49,439 nt of DNA from a bacterium. GTDB lineage: Bacteria > Margulisbacteria > Marinamargulisbacteria > JABIPA01. The position numbers were made by a program, and so were the translations under genes. The stretch is taken from assembly GCA_018698675.1 (NCBI GenBank), contig JABIPA010000069.1, positions 1 through 49,439 of the forward strand. Reading direction: 5' to 3'. The notes under the pieces were generated by a model. It searched no databases. It saw nothing but the letters and a program-made list of their open reading frames with translations, and was not told the DNA's origin. This document shows, piece by piece, positions 36,503 to 48,897 of the stretch (the stretch's first letter is position 1; each line of letters starts with the position of its first letter).

Positions 36503-37251
36503 TCCAAACCTCCGTCAATATTAATTATCTGCCCAGTAATATAAGACGATTGAGCACTAACCAAAAACAGCGCCAAAGAAGCGACTTCATCAACAGTACC
36601 TAACCTCTTAAATAATATTTGTGATTCTAGGACCTCTCTCATCGAGCCCGACATTTTTTTATTAATATCTGTTTCTACTAACCCTGGCGCAATCGCATTA
36701 CAGCAAACCCCGCGCCGTGCCAACTCTTTAGCCACCGATTTAGTCAGTCCTACTATCCCAGATTTTGAAGCGCAATATGCAACAGTTCCAGCAGCACCCA
36801 ATTGCCCAAGAGCGGATGAAACATTTAAAATTCTCCCTTGGTCACTTTTCATAACCCATTTCGTAGTATATTTCAGGACGTTAAAAATACCCTTCAAATT
36901 TACATCAATTACCCTATCCCATTCGGTCTCTTCTAATTTAAAAATCAAACTTGGATGATGGGAAATACCTGCGTTATTGATAACAATATCAATTTTTTTA
37001 TACAGAGTCCCAACTTGCTTCACAGCATCAGCAACTGCTTTAGAATCGGAAATATCTAAACACAAGCCAAAATGATCCCCTTCCCCGGAAACACCGGCCA
37101 TCTTTTCCATTGTTTCTTTTAGAGTTTCTTTATGCTGAGTAAAGCAAACGACGGACACATTCTCTCGCGCCAAAGACAAACAAATAGCCTGCCCTATTCC
37201 TCGCCCGCCACCTGTAACAATTGCAACTCTTCCACTTAACTTAAGATCCAT
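36499..37251 (-). CDS. fabG: 3-oxoacyl-[acyl-carrier-protein] reductase-type short-chain dehydrogenase
   Basis: 250 residues, a classical SDR. The NADP-binding TGGGRGIG is near 13-20, NNAG near 92, the catalytic Ser in NVSSALGQ near 145, Tyr-x3-Lys in YCASK near 157-161, and the C-terminal SSYITGQIINIDGG typical of FabG. It reduces 3-oxoacyl-ACP to (R)-3-hydroxyacyl-ACP. Other fab genes are not adjacent, so it might be a secondary reductase with a different substrate. It is followed by the overlapping thioesterase gene. Confidence 0.85.
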   Translation of the reverse strand: MDLKLSGRVAIVTGGGRGIGQAICLSLARENVSVVCFTQHKETLKETMEKMAGVSGEGDHFGLCLDISDSKAVADAVKQVGTLYKKIDIVINNAGISHHPSLIFKLEETEWDRVIDVNLKGIFNVLKYTTKWVMKSDQGRILNVSSALGQLGAAGTVAYCASKSGIVGLTKSVAKELARRGVCCNAIAPGLVETDINKKMSGSMREVLESQILFKRLGTVDEVASLALFLVSAQSSYITGQIINIDGGLE

Positions 37252-37277
37252 ATCGAAAATTTCCTAGATATAAAGAT

Positions 37278-40013
37278 TTAGTTTGATTCTTCACCCTCAC
37301 CAGAAAAAATAAACGTCTGTGGATTAACAAAGTATTTATCCGCCATAGCTTGTACATCTTCTTTAGTAAGAGTCAAAAGTTCAGATTCTAATTCCTGATA
37401 ATAATCAAATCCTCGTCCATACAATTCGTCCGTTGCAACTTTCATAGAAAATGAATCCAATGTGCTAATTTGATCTTTGTAATAAAAACGAAGTTGAGCA
37501 ACCGCTAGTTCAAATTCCTTATCCGAAATTATTTCCGTTTTCAAAGAATCCACCTGAGCAAATATCATGGATTCGACTGTCTCTATTTTATCTTTGCTGG
37601 ATAATGCCACGATAACAAAAGCCCCTGGCTCCATACCTGCTAAATTAGACGCCTGAACGACATATACTAATCCATGCTCTCGCAATTCATTATGAAGCCG
37701 ACCGCCTGGATAACTCATTCCAGAAAGAACAGAGTTCATCAAATCCACTTTCACTTTATCCTTGGACTCAGAAAAAGAAAAACTGTCAAAACCTATAAAT
37801 ATAGACGCAACATCTTGAGGTATCTTTATGTCAACTTTATTGCTTTTAATATTCAAAGGTCTATCAATAGTCTTTGAAAAATCTTTCACATGTTCAGACG
37901 TTTTAGTTTCTAGCATCCGTGACTCAATTTTTTTAATTGCGAGTTCTGCACCCCTTACCGCAACATCTTCATCAAAATCACCAAAAATTGTTATAACCAG
38001 GTTTTCCAAATTAAGAGATTCATCAAAATGTTTTCTCAACCCCTTAACAGTCATCGATTCAACAGACTCGACTTCTCCTAAGGTAGATAAAGAGTAAGGA
38101 TGTCCTTTAAAAAATCGTTTATTAAATTCATATCGACTTACTCGATACCAATCATCTTCACGTTGAGAAATCCATTGTAAAACTTTCGACTTCTCTAAAG
38201 AAAAATCTTGTTCATTAAATTCAGGGTTAAAAAAGGTATGCAAAAACAAAGGAAACAACTCATTAAAGTCATCCGACAAGCAATCCAAATTATAGTAAAT
38301 TGTATTTCGTCCAGAAGCGCCTTCCATTTCAGCCCCTTTCCCCTCAACTAATTCCTTAAGCTGACGTTTTTCATAGCCAACCGCACCATTTCCCAATAGT
38401 CGAGCAACAAAATTACTGACCCCATTGGTCTCTTCATCCTCACTCCGAAGGCCTCCAAGCATCATTAATTTTGCATAAACTTTTGGAAGAGATGAATCAT
38501 GATACATTATCAATTTAACGCCGTTTTCTAGTGTCTTAAGAACAGGCTTATTTTGCTCTATATTCTTTTTCTCATTTACAATTTTCTTTTTCTCTTCATT
38601 TTGAGAAACTTCAGGCTTTAAAACAGTAATAACAACCCTATCAAAATTCAAATATGTTTTCGCCGCGGAAACGACATCCTTTGGTTTTATCGAACTAAAG
38701 TTATTTATATAGTCTTCAAAAAAATGAATCGAATTCCCGTATAAAACGCCTTGTCCAACCCGGGAGACTTTTTCGTCGATACTTGTAATCGAAAATATAT
38801 CTTCGGCCAATTTTTGTTTCTTCGCTTTTTCAATTTGCTTTGCATTCAAATTTCCATTTTTAATATCTTCAATCACAGTTTCTAATTGGCTAACGATTTT
38901 ATCCACATTCTCTGCTTTAGTTTCAAAATAGAATTCGAAATATCCATTGCTATATGTAGGTGTGCTCGAAGCAGTACTTACACTAAATGCTAACTGAGTT
39001 TCTTCAACAAACAATTGATAAAGTATAGAGTTTTCGCCATTTCCTAATATAAAATCCAACAAGTCCAATGGGTACAAATCATCCGAAAATAAATCTACGG
39101 TTGAAAACCGAATACTTAAATACGTAACATTTGTTTTCCCCTCATTTACACTGATACGTTTCGAAAAAGATTCTGGTTCTTTTTCATATAAATATACAGG
39201 GCTAGCCACCATAGAACGCTTTCCAAATGTGTTTTTTGCATATTCTATGACTTCGTCTGCATCGACATTCCCACCAACTGCTAAAATCATATTCGAAGGA
39301 ATATATCGTTGTTTATAATAATCCATTAACGCTTGTTTTGATGTGTTTTTGAAATTATCTAAGTATCCAATAACTGGATACTTTACAGGGCTGTATTTAA
39401 AAAAATTGGATTGGCATTGGTAATAAAATTTACGCTGAATACTTGCTGCATTCTTCTCGATTTCTTTAATTATAACTTTGTGTTCTCTATCAAATTCTTT
39501 TTGATTAAAGTCACAATCAAACATCCATTCATTCAAAATATCCACAGCGTCTAAAGTGAATTCAGGTACCGTATTTATGTAGTATGACGTATGGTCTGTT
39601 GTCGTGTATGCGTTAAATGCGCCACCTAAAAGAGATATCTTCTCTTTATATTGATCCTCAGTCCTTACAGACGTCGAGCCACCTGCAACCACATGCTCTA
39701 AGTAATGGGATAAGCCATGCCCCAAAAAAGGTTGCTCATCAATTGAACCCGCTCTAACAAAGGTTTTAACCGAAACCAAACTCGCAGAAGGATCCGGAAC
39801 AACCACTACCGTAAGACCATTATCTAGAACAACTTCTTTTACATCTATGTACGACGAAATATCCACTTCTTTAACATCTCCTTTATTTTCGTTACATCCG
39901 GATAATACACCCAATAAGAGTAGAACCCCCAATATAACAATACTAAATGATTTTTTCCTAAAATCACCTTTCACACTATCAAACTTATTTAATTCGTTCT
40001 GTTTTAAATCCAA
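37278..40013 (-). CDS. M16-family zinc metallopeptidase, lipoprotein, two-domain
   Basis: About 911 residues. A lipoprotein signal is visible: positively charged GDFRKKSF, a hydrophobic core IVILGVLLLLGV and the lipobox LSGC, so it should be lipid-anchored on the outer side of a membrane. The N-terminal M16 half has the inverted zinc motif HYLEH and a downstream acidic segment DREHKVIIKEIEK. The C-terminal half (from about residue 500, LKTLENGVKLIMY) repeats the fold without the zinc motif, as in pitrilysin-type proteases. The TTG at 40013 behind AAGGGAG has the best ribosome-binding site. A GTG at 39974 would give a shorter, more typical signal peptide, and a TTG at 40064 is less likely. Confidence 0.85.
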   Translation of the reverse strand: MDLKQNELNKFDSVKGDFRKKSFSIVILGVLLLLGVLSGCNENKGDVKEVDISSYIDVKEVVLDNGLTVVVVPDPSASLVSVKTFVRAGSIDEQPFLGHGLSHYLEHVVAGGSTSVRTEDQYKEKISLLGGAFNAYTTTDHTSYYINTVPEFTLDAVDILNEWMFDCDFNQKEFDREHKVIIKEIEKNAASIQRKFYYQCQSNFFKYSPVKYPVIGYLDNFKNTSKQALMDYYKQRYIPSNMILAVGGNVDADEVIEYAKNTFGKRSMVASPVYLYEKEPESFSKRISVNEGKTNVTYLSIRFSTVDLFSDDLYPLDLLDFILGNGENSILYQLFVEETQLAFSVSTASSTPTYSNGYFEFYFETKAENVDKIVSQLETVIEDIKNGNLNAKQIEKAKKQKLAEDIFSITSIDEKVSRVGQGVLYGNSIHFFEDYINNFSSIKPKDVVSAAKTYLNFDRVVITVLKPEVSQNEEKKKIVNEKKNIEQNKPVLKTLENGVKLIMYHDSSLPKVYAKLMMLGGLRSEDEETNGVSNFVARLLGNGAVGYEKRQLKELVEGKGAEMEGASGRNTIYYNLDCLSDDFNELFPLFLHTFFNPEFNEQDFSLEKSKVLQWISQREDDWYRVSRYEFNKRFFKGHPYSLSTLGEVESVESMTVKGLRKHFDESLNLENLVITIFGDFDEDVAVRGAELAIKKIESRMLETKTSEHVKDFSKTIDRPLNIKSNKVDIKIPQDVASIFIGFDSFSFSESKDKVKVDLMNSVLSGMSYPGGRLHNELREHGLVYVVQASNLAGMEPGAFVIVALSSKDKIETVESMIFAQVDSLKTEIISDKEFELAVAQLRFYYKDQISTLDSFSMKVATDELYGRGFDYYQELESELLTLTKEDVQAMADKYFVNPQTFIFSGEGEESN

Positions 40014-40182
40014 TGGCCAATCTCCCTTCGTAACCAAAAAATCCAATACGAATAATTTTAACAACCAATGAAATATTAACCCATCAAAAAATACACAAAT
40101 GCACTTATAGACACGAAAATCACTTCAAATCTGAAAAAAAATTATTTTAAAGAATTCTTCATTTTAAAGGATAATGATATAA

Positions 40183-40938
40183 ATGGAAACGATGACAAAC
40201 AAAGATACTTTATTTTTAAATGAAAAAATGGGGGAAATCCCATTCAATTTCGATCAATCGACAACAAATGTTTTTGATGACATGTTAAATAGAAGCGTTC
40301 CCTTTTACCAAGAGATACAAAACATAATTACAGAAACAGCCGTTCAGCATCTGTCTCAGAAAAAACAACCTACAGTAATAGACTTTGGTTGTTCATTAGG
40401 TACGACCCTTATAAATATTGGAACGGAAATACAAACACCATCTACCCTAATAGGGTTAGACTACAGCCCGTCAATGTTAGACGAAGCTAAAACTAACTCT
40501 ACAAGAAACAAGTCTCTTATAAAACATACTGTTAAATGGATGGAACAAGACTTAAATAAAGACTTTAGTCATCCCCTCCCAGAATCAAATTTGATTACAA
40601 TGATCCTTACCCTACAATTTATTAAAAAAGAGAACAGACTTGGCTTACTTAAAAAACTCCACAAAACCCTTGCTTCCGACGGAATCTTTATATTGGTAGA
40701 AAAAACAATAGAAAAAGATAAATGGACAACAGACTATTTCGAAAAAGAATATTACAAATTCAAAACAAAATCGGGGTATAGTGAAAAAGAAATTAAAAAT
40801 AAAAAAAAAGCATTAAAGACCGTCCTTACTCCTCTTACAAAAGACGAGAATATCAACCTACTTAAATGTGCGGGTTTTTCGTTAGCCGCGCCAATTTTTC
40901 AGTGGTACAATTTTACAGTAATTCTAGGAAAAAAATGA
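40183..40938 (+). CDS. cmoA: CmoA-like carboxy-S-adenosyl-L-methionine synthase
   Basis: 251 residues. CmoA makes carboxy-SAM from SAM and prephenate for cmo5U tRNA wobble modification. Diagnostic stretches are FNFDQSTTNVFDDMLNRSVPFY near 21-42, DFGCSLGTTL near 63, GLDYSPSMLDEA near 87, LTLQFIKKENRLGLLKKLH, and the C-terminal SGYSEKEIKNKKKALKTVLTPLTKDENINLLKCAGF with QWYNFTVILGKK. These match CmoA throughout rather than a generic methyltransferase. No cmoB is in the window. Its last four bases overlap the atpZ start, so it is translationally linked to the ATP synthase genes. Confidence 0.83.
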   Translation: METMTNKDTLFLNEKMGEIPFNFDQSTTNVFDDMLNRSVPFYQEIQNIITETAVQHLSQKKQPTVIDFGCSLGTTLINIGTEIQTPSTLIGLDYSPSMLDEAKTNSTRNKSLIKHTVKWMEQDLNKDFSHPLPESNLITMILTLQFIKKENRLGLLKKLHKTLASDGIFILVEKTIEKDKWTTDYFEKEYYKFKTKSGYSEKEIKNKKKALKTVLTPLTKDENINLLKCAGFSLAAPIFQWYNFTVILGKK

Positions 40939-41159
40939 AAAAAAAAGAAGCAAATAAATATTTAAGCCTTGTAAGTAAATTAGGCGGAACAATGATAATT
41001 TGTATACTGCTGTTCTTCTATATTGGACTAAGTTTGGATAGATATTTAAACGGTAGCGGAATTTTGACAATATTATTTATGTTTATTGGAATTGTAATTG
41101 GATTCTATATAATGTTTCTGTACCTAAAAACATTTTTCGAAAAAGAATCCAAGTTTTAG
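40935..41159 (+). CDS. atpZ: AtpZ-like ATP synthase accessory membrane protein
   Basis: 74 residues with two membrane helices (about 17-36 and 43-65) and a GLSLDRYLNGSG loop between them, typical of the AtpZ/Atp1 family found before atpI. AtpZ and AtpI are implicated in Mg2+/Ca2+ uptake and in c-ring assembly. ATG at 40935, behind AGGAAAAAA, overlaps the cmoA stop (ATGA). A longer frame from 40866 would lie inside cmoA and is rejected. About 95 bases after its end comes a separate promoter for atpI. Confidence 0.8.
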   Translation: MKKKEANKYLSLVSKLGGTMIICILLFFYIGLSLDRYLNGSGILTILFMFIGIVIGFYIMFLYLKTFFEKESKF

Positions 41160-41253
41160 ACACGCAAACCAGGGAATCAAAAATCAACCTTTTAAATTAA
41201 AAGGCGAATTGATATAAAAGTGGTCAGGCAAAATAAATTTCAACCCAAGAAAA

Positions 41254-41283
41254 TTGATACATAAGTAAATTAATGTCTAATAT
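41254..41283 (+). promoter_or_regulatory. Putative promoter of the ATP synthase operon
   Basis: TTGATA (41254-41259), 18 bases, TAATAT (41278-41283), about 20 bases before the atpI ATG, with AAGG at the ribosome-binding position. Upstream at 41188-41204 is a perfect palindrome CCTTTTAA-A-TTAAAAGG, which could end cmoA-atpZ transcription weakly or bind a regulator. Confidence 0.5.
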
Positions 41284-41303
41284 AGGAAACATAAGGTATA
41301 AAA

Positions 41304-41681
41304 ATGAAAAATCTTAAATTAATTGAAAAAAAAATTACGTTAGCAATAATCTACTTCTACATAACAGTATGTCTATTCGCATTACTTAAAAAAGACGCCA
41401 CTATCTTCTATTCCCTAAATTTAGGTATTGGATTTAGTTATTTAAGTCTAAAAAACCTTTTTAATTCTGGGGCCCAAATCATATCGAAAAAAGAAAGTTC
41501 GCTTTACTTTAAAAACCAGTTCATACGACTAGGTTTAGTAGCGATTCCGGTTGCCATTTCTTTGGCCTGGAAAAACTATTTTAATCTTCCAATAATTCTG
41601 TTATCCTTATTTGCCTTTCAGGGGTGTTTTATCATCTTTGAGATTGTTAAAAGCGTTAAAAAAATAAGGAAATTTAATTAA
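41304..41681 (+). CDS. atpI: ATP synthase subunit I (AtpI-like)
   Basis: 125 residues with four predicted membrane helices (about 12-28, 33-50, 72-88, 93-112). The family is poorly conserved. The call rests on this topology, on size and on its place directly before atpB, two bases apart. AtpI helps assemble the c-ring, especially in Na+-translocating enzymes. There is no diagnostic catalytic motif. Confidence 0.7.
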   Translation: MKNLKLIEKKITLAIIYFYITVCLFALLKKDATIFYSLNLGIGFSYLSLKNLFNSGAQIISKKESSLYFKNQFIRLGLVAIPVAISLAWKNYFNLPIILLSLFAFQGCFIIFEIVKSVKKIRKFN

Positions 41682-41683
41682 CT

Positions 41684-42532
41684 ATGGATGAATTAGGCGT
41701 TGTAAAATTAGCTGAGATAGCATTATTTGGAAATGTATTCTCTTACCACAAATCGATGATAATTATGACTTGGATTGTTATGGCAATTTTAGTTCTAATG
41801 GCAATCATAACAAGAAAAAAAATAAATCTTATCCCTTCAAGAATTCAAAGTCTTTTTGAATTAATCATAGAATTTTTAGACGATATTACAGTTTCCACTT
41901 TAGGAAAAAAAGATGGCCGCAAATTCCTTCCTTTAATATGTGCAGTATTTATGTTTATTCTTCTTTCAAACTGGATTTCAATACTTCCAAATATTTTTAG
42001 GTTTTTCGGAGCGGTAATCGCTGCAGGAGCAAATATGTTCGGCAGTGAGTTAGTTACGTTTACAAGCTGGGCAACTTTAGAAGTAGACCCTTCTGCTTGG
42101 TACTCATTCCTAATTAAATTTCCAAATATAGAAGAGCCAACCAAATTCCTAGCAACTGACTTGGGATTATCAATAATGATATTAATCATCGCTCATACAT
42201 ATGGAATTAGACAAAACGGAATAGGTAACTACCTTAAAGGTTATATGGGCGACGTTTGGCCTACTACTGGATTTTGGAAATTCATTTTCTTTTTAAACCC
42301 CTTTCTTTATATGAATATTCTTGGCGAAATTTCGAATACTGTTTCTCATGCCTTTAGATTGTTTGGGAATATTTTTGGTGGAGGAATGATTGTTGTAATT
42401 GTTTCGTCTCTAATTCATAGCGTAATCGTTCCTGTCGGTTTATTAGCATTTTTTGGACTATTTGCAGGAATCGTTCAAGCGTTCGTATTCACAATGTTAA
42501 CCGTAACATATATAGCACAGCAAAAGGCGTAA
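41684..42532 (+). CDS. atpB: F-type ATP synthase subunit a
   Basis: 282 residues, polytopic. The essential stator arginine is Arg225 in SNTVSHAFRLFGNIFGGGM, on the helix facing the c-ring. The C-terminal GIVQAFVFTMLTVTYIAQ is the usual last helix. Segment ILLSNWISILPNIF near 92-105 is also family-typical. It forms the ion half-channels with the c-ring. The c-subunit sequences next to it predict Na+ use. The three-hairpin c gene begins three bases after its stop. Confidence 0.94.
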   Translation: MDELGVVKLAEIALFGNVFSYHKSMIIMTWIVMAILVLMAIITRKKINLIPSRIQSLFELIIEFLDDITVSTLGKKDGRKFLPLICAVFMFILLSNWISILPNIFRFFGAVIAAGANMFGSELVTFTSWATLEVDPSAWYSFLIKFPNIEEPTKFLATDLGLSIMILIIAHTYGIRQNGIGNYLKGYMGDVWPTTGFWKFIFFLNPFLYMNILGEISNTVSHAFRLFGNIFGGGMIVVIVSSLIHSVIVPVGLLAFFGLFAGIVQAFVFTMLTVTYIAQQKA

Positions 42533-42535
42533 ATC

Positions 42536-43249
42536 ATGGAAACTATAACTCTATTTTCAATATTAGCAGCAGGAATCGCAATCGGGCTTGGAGCAATTGG
42601 ATCAGCAATAGGCGAAGGATTCATCGCGATGAAAGCAGTAGAAGCTCTTGGACGACAACCAAATGCGTCTGGAAAACTAATTCGTGTAATGATCGTCGGG
42701 CAAGCTGTAACTGAAGCTGCTGCAATTTTTGCATTAGTCGTATCCCTAATTCTCGTTTTCTATACACCAGAAGCTGGAGAATCTATATATAAAGGTTATT
42801 ACCTACTATCTGCTGGGCTCGCAATCGGGCTTGGTACTATTGGAGCCGGCTTAGGCGGTGGGTTACCAGGTGGTTCATGCATGGAAGGTATCGGACGCCA
42901 ACCAGAAAATTCTGACATATTAACTATACAAATGATTGTAGGCCAAGCAGTTACTCAAACATCAAGTATATTTGCACTAACAGTATCTCTAATTCTTTTA
43001 TCGATTGACCCGTCAAATGACATAGTAAAAGTTTTTGCTGTTGTTGGTGGTGGGTTAGCGATGGGACTTGGAGCGATTGGACCAGGAATTGGTGATGGTC
43101 TCGTTGCTAAGAATGCGAATCTTGCGGTTGGTAAAAACCCAAGACAAATGGGTCTTTTGACTAGAACGATGGTCATAGGGCAAGCAATTACGGAAACAAC
43201 TGATATTTATTCATTGGTTGTGTCGCTGATACTAATATTTGTTGTATAA
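42536..43249 (+). CDS. atpE: F-type ATP synthase subunit c, fused three-hairpin form
   Basis: 237 residues made of three c-subunit hairpins in tandem (about 1-78, 82-158, 163-237), six membrane helices. Ordinary F-type c subunits have one hairpin. Hairpin 1 has Glu27 and Glu60 but Ala61-Ala62 and Phe65 where Na+ ligands would be. Hairpin 2 has Gly108 and Gln141, so both carboxylates are lost. Hairpin 3 has Asp187 and Glu220-Thr221-Thr222 with Tyr225, a full two-carboxylate Na+ motif. Only two of three hairpins can bind an ion. Hairpin 3 is closest to the separate single c gene; both share the 23 bases spelling MGLGAIG plus. A weak AAGGCG precedes the ATG. Confidence 0.93.
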   Translation: METITLFSILAAGIAIGLGAIGSAIGEGFIAMKAVEALGRQPNASGKLIRVMIVGQAVTEAAAIFALVVSLILVFYTPEAGESIYKGYYLLSAGLAIGLGTIGAGLGGGLPGGSCMEGIGRQPENSDILTIQMIVGQAVTQTSSIFALTVSLILLSIDPSNDIVKVFAVVGGGLAMGLGAIGPGIGDGLVAKNANLAVGKNPRQMGLLTRTMVIGQAITETTDIYSLVVSLILIFVV

Positions 43250-43282
43250 ACAAGTACTAGTCAAAATATAAAAAATAAATAA

Positions 43283-43552
<270 letters not shown>

Positions 43553-43573
43553 ACGATTTTTTAAGGAGATATT

Positions 43574-44053
43574 GTGATAAGTACCAATTTATTTGAAATC
43601 ACTTTTCAAATCGTAAACTTTCTAATCCTTTTGTGGCTTTTAAACAAACTATTGTTTAAAAGCCTGGTATCGTATTTAGACAAAAGACAAGAAATTATAA
43701 AAAACGATTTAGAATTAGCAAAATCAAACAAAATAGAATCTGAAAAGATTATTGAAAAACAAAATGAATCTCTTCAACAGGCTTTACTTGAAGCAAAAGC
43801 TATAAGAGAAAAAGCAGAAGAGTCATCTAAAAAAGAACGAGAACTTTCTCTTGAAAAAACAAAAGAGGAAGCATCTAGAATTCTTGAAAATACAAAGAAA
43901 GAAATTGAATTGGATTTTCAACGTTCTAAAAACGAGTTAATTTCACAAGTTGGTAATATTACGATTGACCTAACTAAAAAAGTGCTCAAAAAAGAAGTAT
44001 CTAAAGAAACTCAGCAAGAGCTCCTTAGTTCTTATATTGAGACAATTAAATAA
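43574..44053 (+). CDS. atpF: F-type ATP synthase subunit b
   Basis: 159 residues. One N-terminal membrane helix (about 8-28, FQIVNFLILLWLLNKLLFK) is followed by a long charged alpha-helix forming the peripheral stalk. It starts with GTG at 43574 behind AAGGAG, and its last base overlaps the atpH start. There is only one b gene, so the stalk would be a homodimer, as in most non-photosynthetic bacteria. Confidence 0.92.
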   Translation: MISTNLFEITFQIVNFLILLWLLNKLLFKSLVSYLDKRQEIIKNDLELAKSNKIESEKIIEKQNESLQQALLEAKAIREKAEESSKKERELSLEKTKEEASRILENTKKEIELDFQRSKNELISQVGNITIDLTKKVLKKEVSKETQQELLSSYIETIK

Positions 44054-44592
44054 TGAAAAATAGAATTCTTGCAGAACGATATATTAATGCTTTAATTAAT
44101 TCTATTCCAGAGTCCAAGGTGAACAGTGATTTAGCGATCGCATCAAACGTCATTAAGGATATTCTCGAGAACAAAGATGAATACAGTCAAATGGTATCCC
44201 CCTTTATTCAAAAACATAACAAAAAAATTCGTATGGCTGCTCTCGTTAAAAAGAACGGAGCCAGTCAAACGATAGAAAACTTTTTTTATCTAATTATAAC
44301 TAAAAATAGAATAGGTCTACTTTCTGATTTTGGAGAAATGATCCTAGAAAAAGTAAAAGAGATAAAAAATGAAGTAGATGTATTAATCGAAACGGCAACA
44401 GCATTAGATATGCGTGGTGCAAATTCTTTAATTTCTACACTTGAAGAAAAAACAAACAAAAAACTAAATCCAACGTATTTAGTAAATCCGGAGATACTCG
44501 GTGGATTTAAAGCAACAATTAAAAACACGATATATGACGGAAGCGTTCAACACTCAATCGAAAAAGTGCGTCAAAAATTTAGCAACTGTTAG
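44053..44592 (+). CDS. atpH: F-type ATP synthase subunit delta
   Basis: 179 residues, usual size. The N-terminal [15 protein letters not shown] and mid-region [18 protein letters not shown] and [19 protein letters not shown] are family patterns. The C-terminus has the conserved [25 protein letters not shown]. It links the b stalk to the alpha3beta3 head. It overlaps atpF by one base, so translation is coupled. Confidence 0.92.
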   Translation: MKNRILAERYINALINSIPESKVNSDLAIASNVIKDILENKDEYSQMVSPFIQKHNKKIRMAALVKKNGASQTIENFFYLIITKNRIGLLSDFGEMILEKVKEIKNEVDVLIETATALDMRGANSLISTLEEKTNKKLNPTYLVNPEILGGFKATIKNTIYDGSVQHSIEKVRQKFSNC

Positions 44593-44609
44593 GCAAAGGA
44601 AGGAAAACA

Positions 44610-46124
44610 ATGAAAATTAATCCTGAAGAAATAACTTCTGTTATTGAAAAACAAATTCAATCGTTTGATTCAGACGTAGAAGTAAAAGAAATTGGATACG
44701 TTCTTCAAGTAGGAGATAGTATCGCTCAAGTATACGGACTAGAAAATGCAATGGCTGGAGAATTATTGAAATTCCCAGAAAATGTTTATGGTGTAGTTTT
44801 TAACTTAGAAGAAGACAATGTTGGAGTTGTTATTCTTGGTGAAAGTGAAAAAGTAGCCGAAGGACAGCAAGTTGAACGAACCGGACGTATTATGGATATC
44901 GGCGTCGGAGACGCACTTCTTGGACGAGTTGTTAACTCTCTAGGAAATCCAATTGATGGTGCTGGACCAATCCAAACAACGGCAAGACGTCCTATGGAAC
45001 GAGTTGCGCCTGGTGTTTGCGATAGACAACCCGTTAAAGAACCACTTCAAACCGGAATTAAATGTATTGATACAATGATTCCAATTGGGCGAGGTCAACG
45101 TGAATTAATTATTGGTGACAGAAAAACCGGTAAAACAGCAATTGCAATTGATACAATAATAAACCAAAAAAACTCAGATACAATTTGTATCTATGTAGCA
45201 ATCGGACAAAAAAAATCGACAACTACTAAAATAGTTCAAACATTAAAAGACTTCGGAGCAATGGATTACACAATCGTTGTTTCAGCAGCAGCTTCAGAAT
45301 CTGCGACTCTTCAATACCTTGCTCCATATGCGGGGTGCGCAATCGGTGAAGAATTCATGGATGCAGGAAAACACGTTTTAATTGTTTATGATGATTTATC
45401 TAAACACGCGGTAGCATATCGACAATTGTCTTTGTTACTTAAACGACCTCCTGGAAGAGAAGCTTATCCTGGAGATGTATTTTACTTACATTCCAGACTT
45501 CTTGAGCGAGCACTTAAATATTCTGATGAAAAAGGAGCTGGTTCTTTAACGGCACTCCCAATCATTGAAACACAAGGTGGCGACGTTTCAGCTTATATCC
45601 CAACTAACGTAATTTCAATTACAGACGGTCAAATTTATTTAGAGTCTAAGCTTTTTAATTCTGGTATTAAACCAGCAGTTAACCCTGGAATCTCTGTTTC
45701 TAGGGTTGGTGGAAGTGCTCAAATTAAAGCGACAAAACAAGTTGCCGGTCAACTTAGATTAGACCTTTCTCAATATTGGGAAATCGAAGCTTTTTCACAA
45801 TTCGGTTCAGACCTTGATAAAGCGACATTAGCTCAACTAGATAGAGGTAAGCGTCTTATAGAAATTCTTAAGCAAGGACAGTATGAGCCATTGAGAATTT
45901 CTCTACAAATTGCAATTGTATATTCAACCATTAACGGGTTCCTAGATAACGTTCCAGTTGAAAAAGTTGGTGAATTTGAAAAAGAACTTCACTCAGTTCT
46001 TAATATTCAAAATGCAGACCTTCTAGATGCAATTGAATCTGAAAAGAATTTAACAAAAGAAATAAAGGGAAAACTTGATTCAATAATCAAAGAAATTCTT
46101 CCTCTATTCACTGAGAAAAAGTAG
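44610..46124 (+). CDS. atpA: F-type ATP synthase subunit alpha
   Basis: 504 residues. Non-catalytic nucleotide-binding subunit of F1. The Walker A is GDRKTGKT (169-176), preceded by the [23 protein letters not shown] segment. The signature [17 protein letters not shown] near 355-370 is present with the essential Ser-x-Arg. AAAGGAAGG lies just before the ATG. Length and domains are normal. Confidence 0.97.
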   Translation: MKINPEEITSVIEKQIQSFDSDVEVKEIGYVLQVGDSIAQVYGLENAMAGELLKFPENVYGVVFNLEEDNVGVVILGESEKVAEGQQVERTGRIMDIGVGDALLGRVVNSLGNPIDGAGPIQTTARRPMERVAPGVCDRQPVKEPLQTGIKCIDTMIPIGRGQRELIIGDRKTGKTAIAIDTIINQKNSDTICIYVAIGQKKSTTTKIVQTLKDFGAMDYTIVVSAAASESATLQYLAPYAGCAIGEEFMDAGKHVLIVYDDLSKHAVAYRQLSLLLKRPPGREAYPGDVFYLHSRLLERALKYSDEKGAGSLTALPIIETQGGDVSAYIPTNVISITDGQIYLESKLFNSGIKPAVNPGISVSRVGGSAQIKATKQVAGQLRLDLSQYWEIEAFSQFGSDLDKATLAQLDRGKRLIEILKQGQYEPLRISLQIAIVYSTINGFLDNVPVEKVGEFEKELHSVLNIQNADLLDAIESEKNLTKEIKGKLDSIIKEILPLFTEKK

Positions 46125-46133
46125 GCAGCTTTT

Positions 46134-48841
<2,708 letters not shown>

Positions 48842-48863
48842 TTTTTAATTCAAAAAAAATATC

Positions 48864-48897
48864 TAAAAAAAGATAGCTAAATAGCTATCTTTTTTTT
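48864..48897 (+). terminator. Intrinsic terminator of the ATP synthase operon
   Basis: A-tract, then AGATAGCT-AAAT-AGCTATCT (48871-48890), then a run of seven or eight T. The A-tract can extend the stem. It is also a plausible terminator for anything arriving from the minus strand. Confidence 0.9.

Noticed and set aside
40866-40934. N-terminal extension of AtpZ
   Set aside because: Lies wholly within cmoA in another frame. The ATG at 40935 has a ribosome-binding site and the usual family length.
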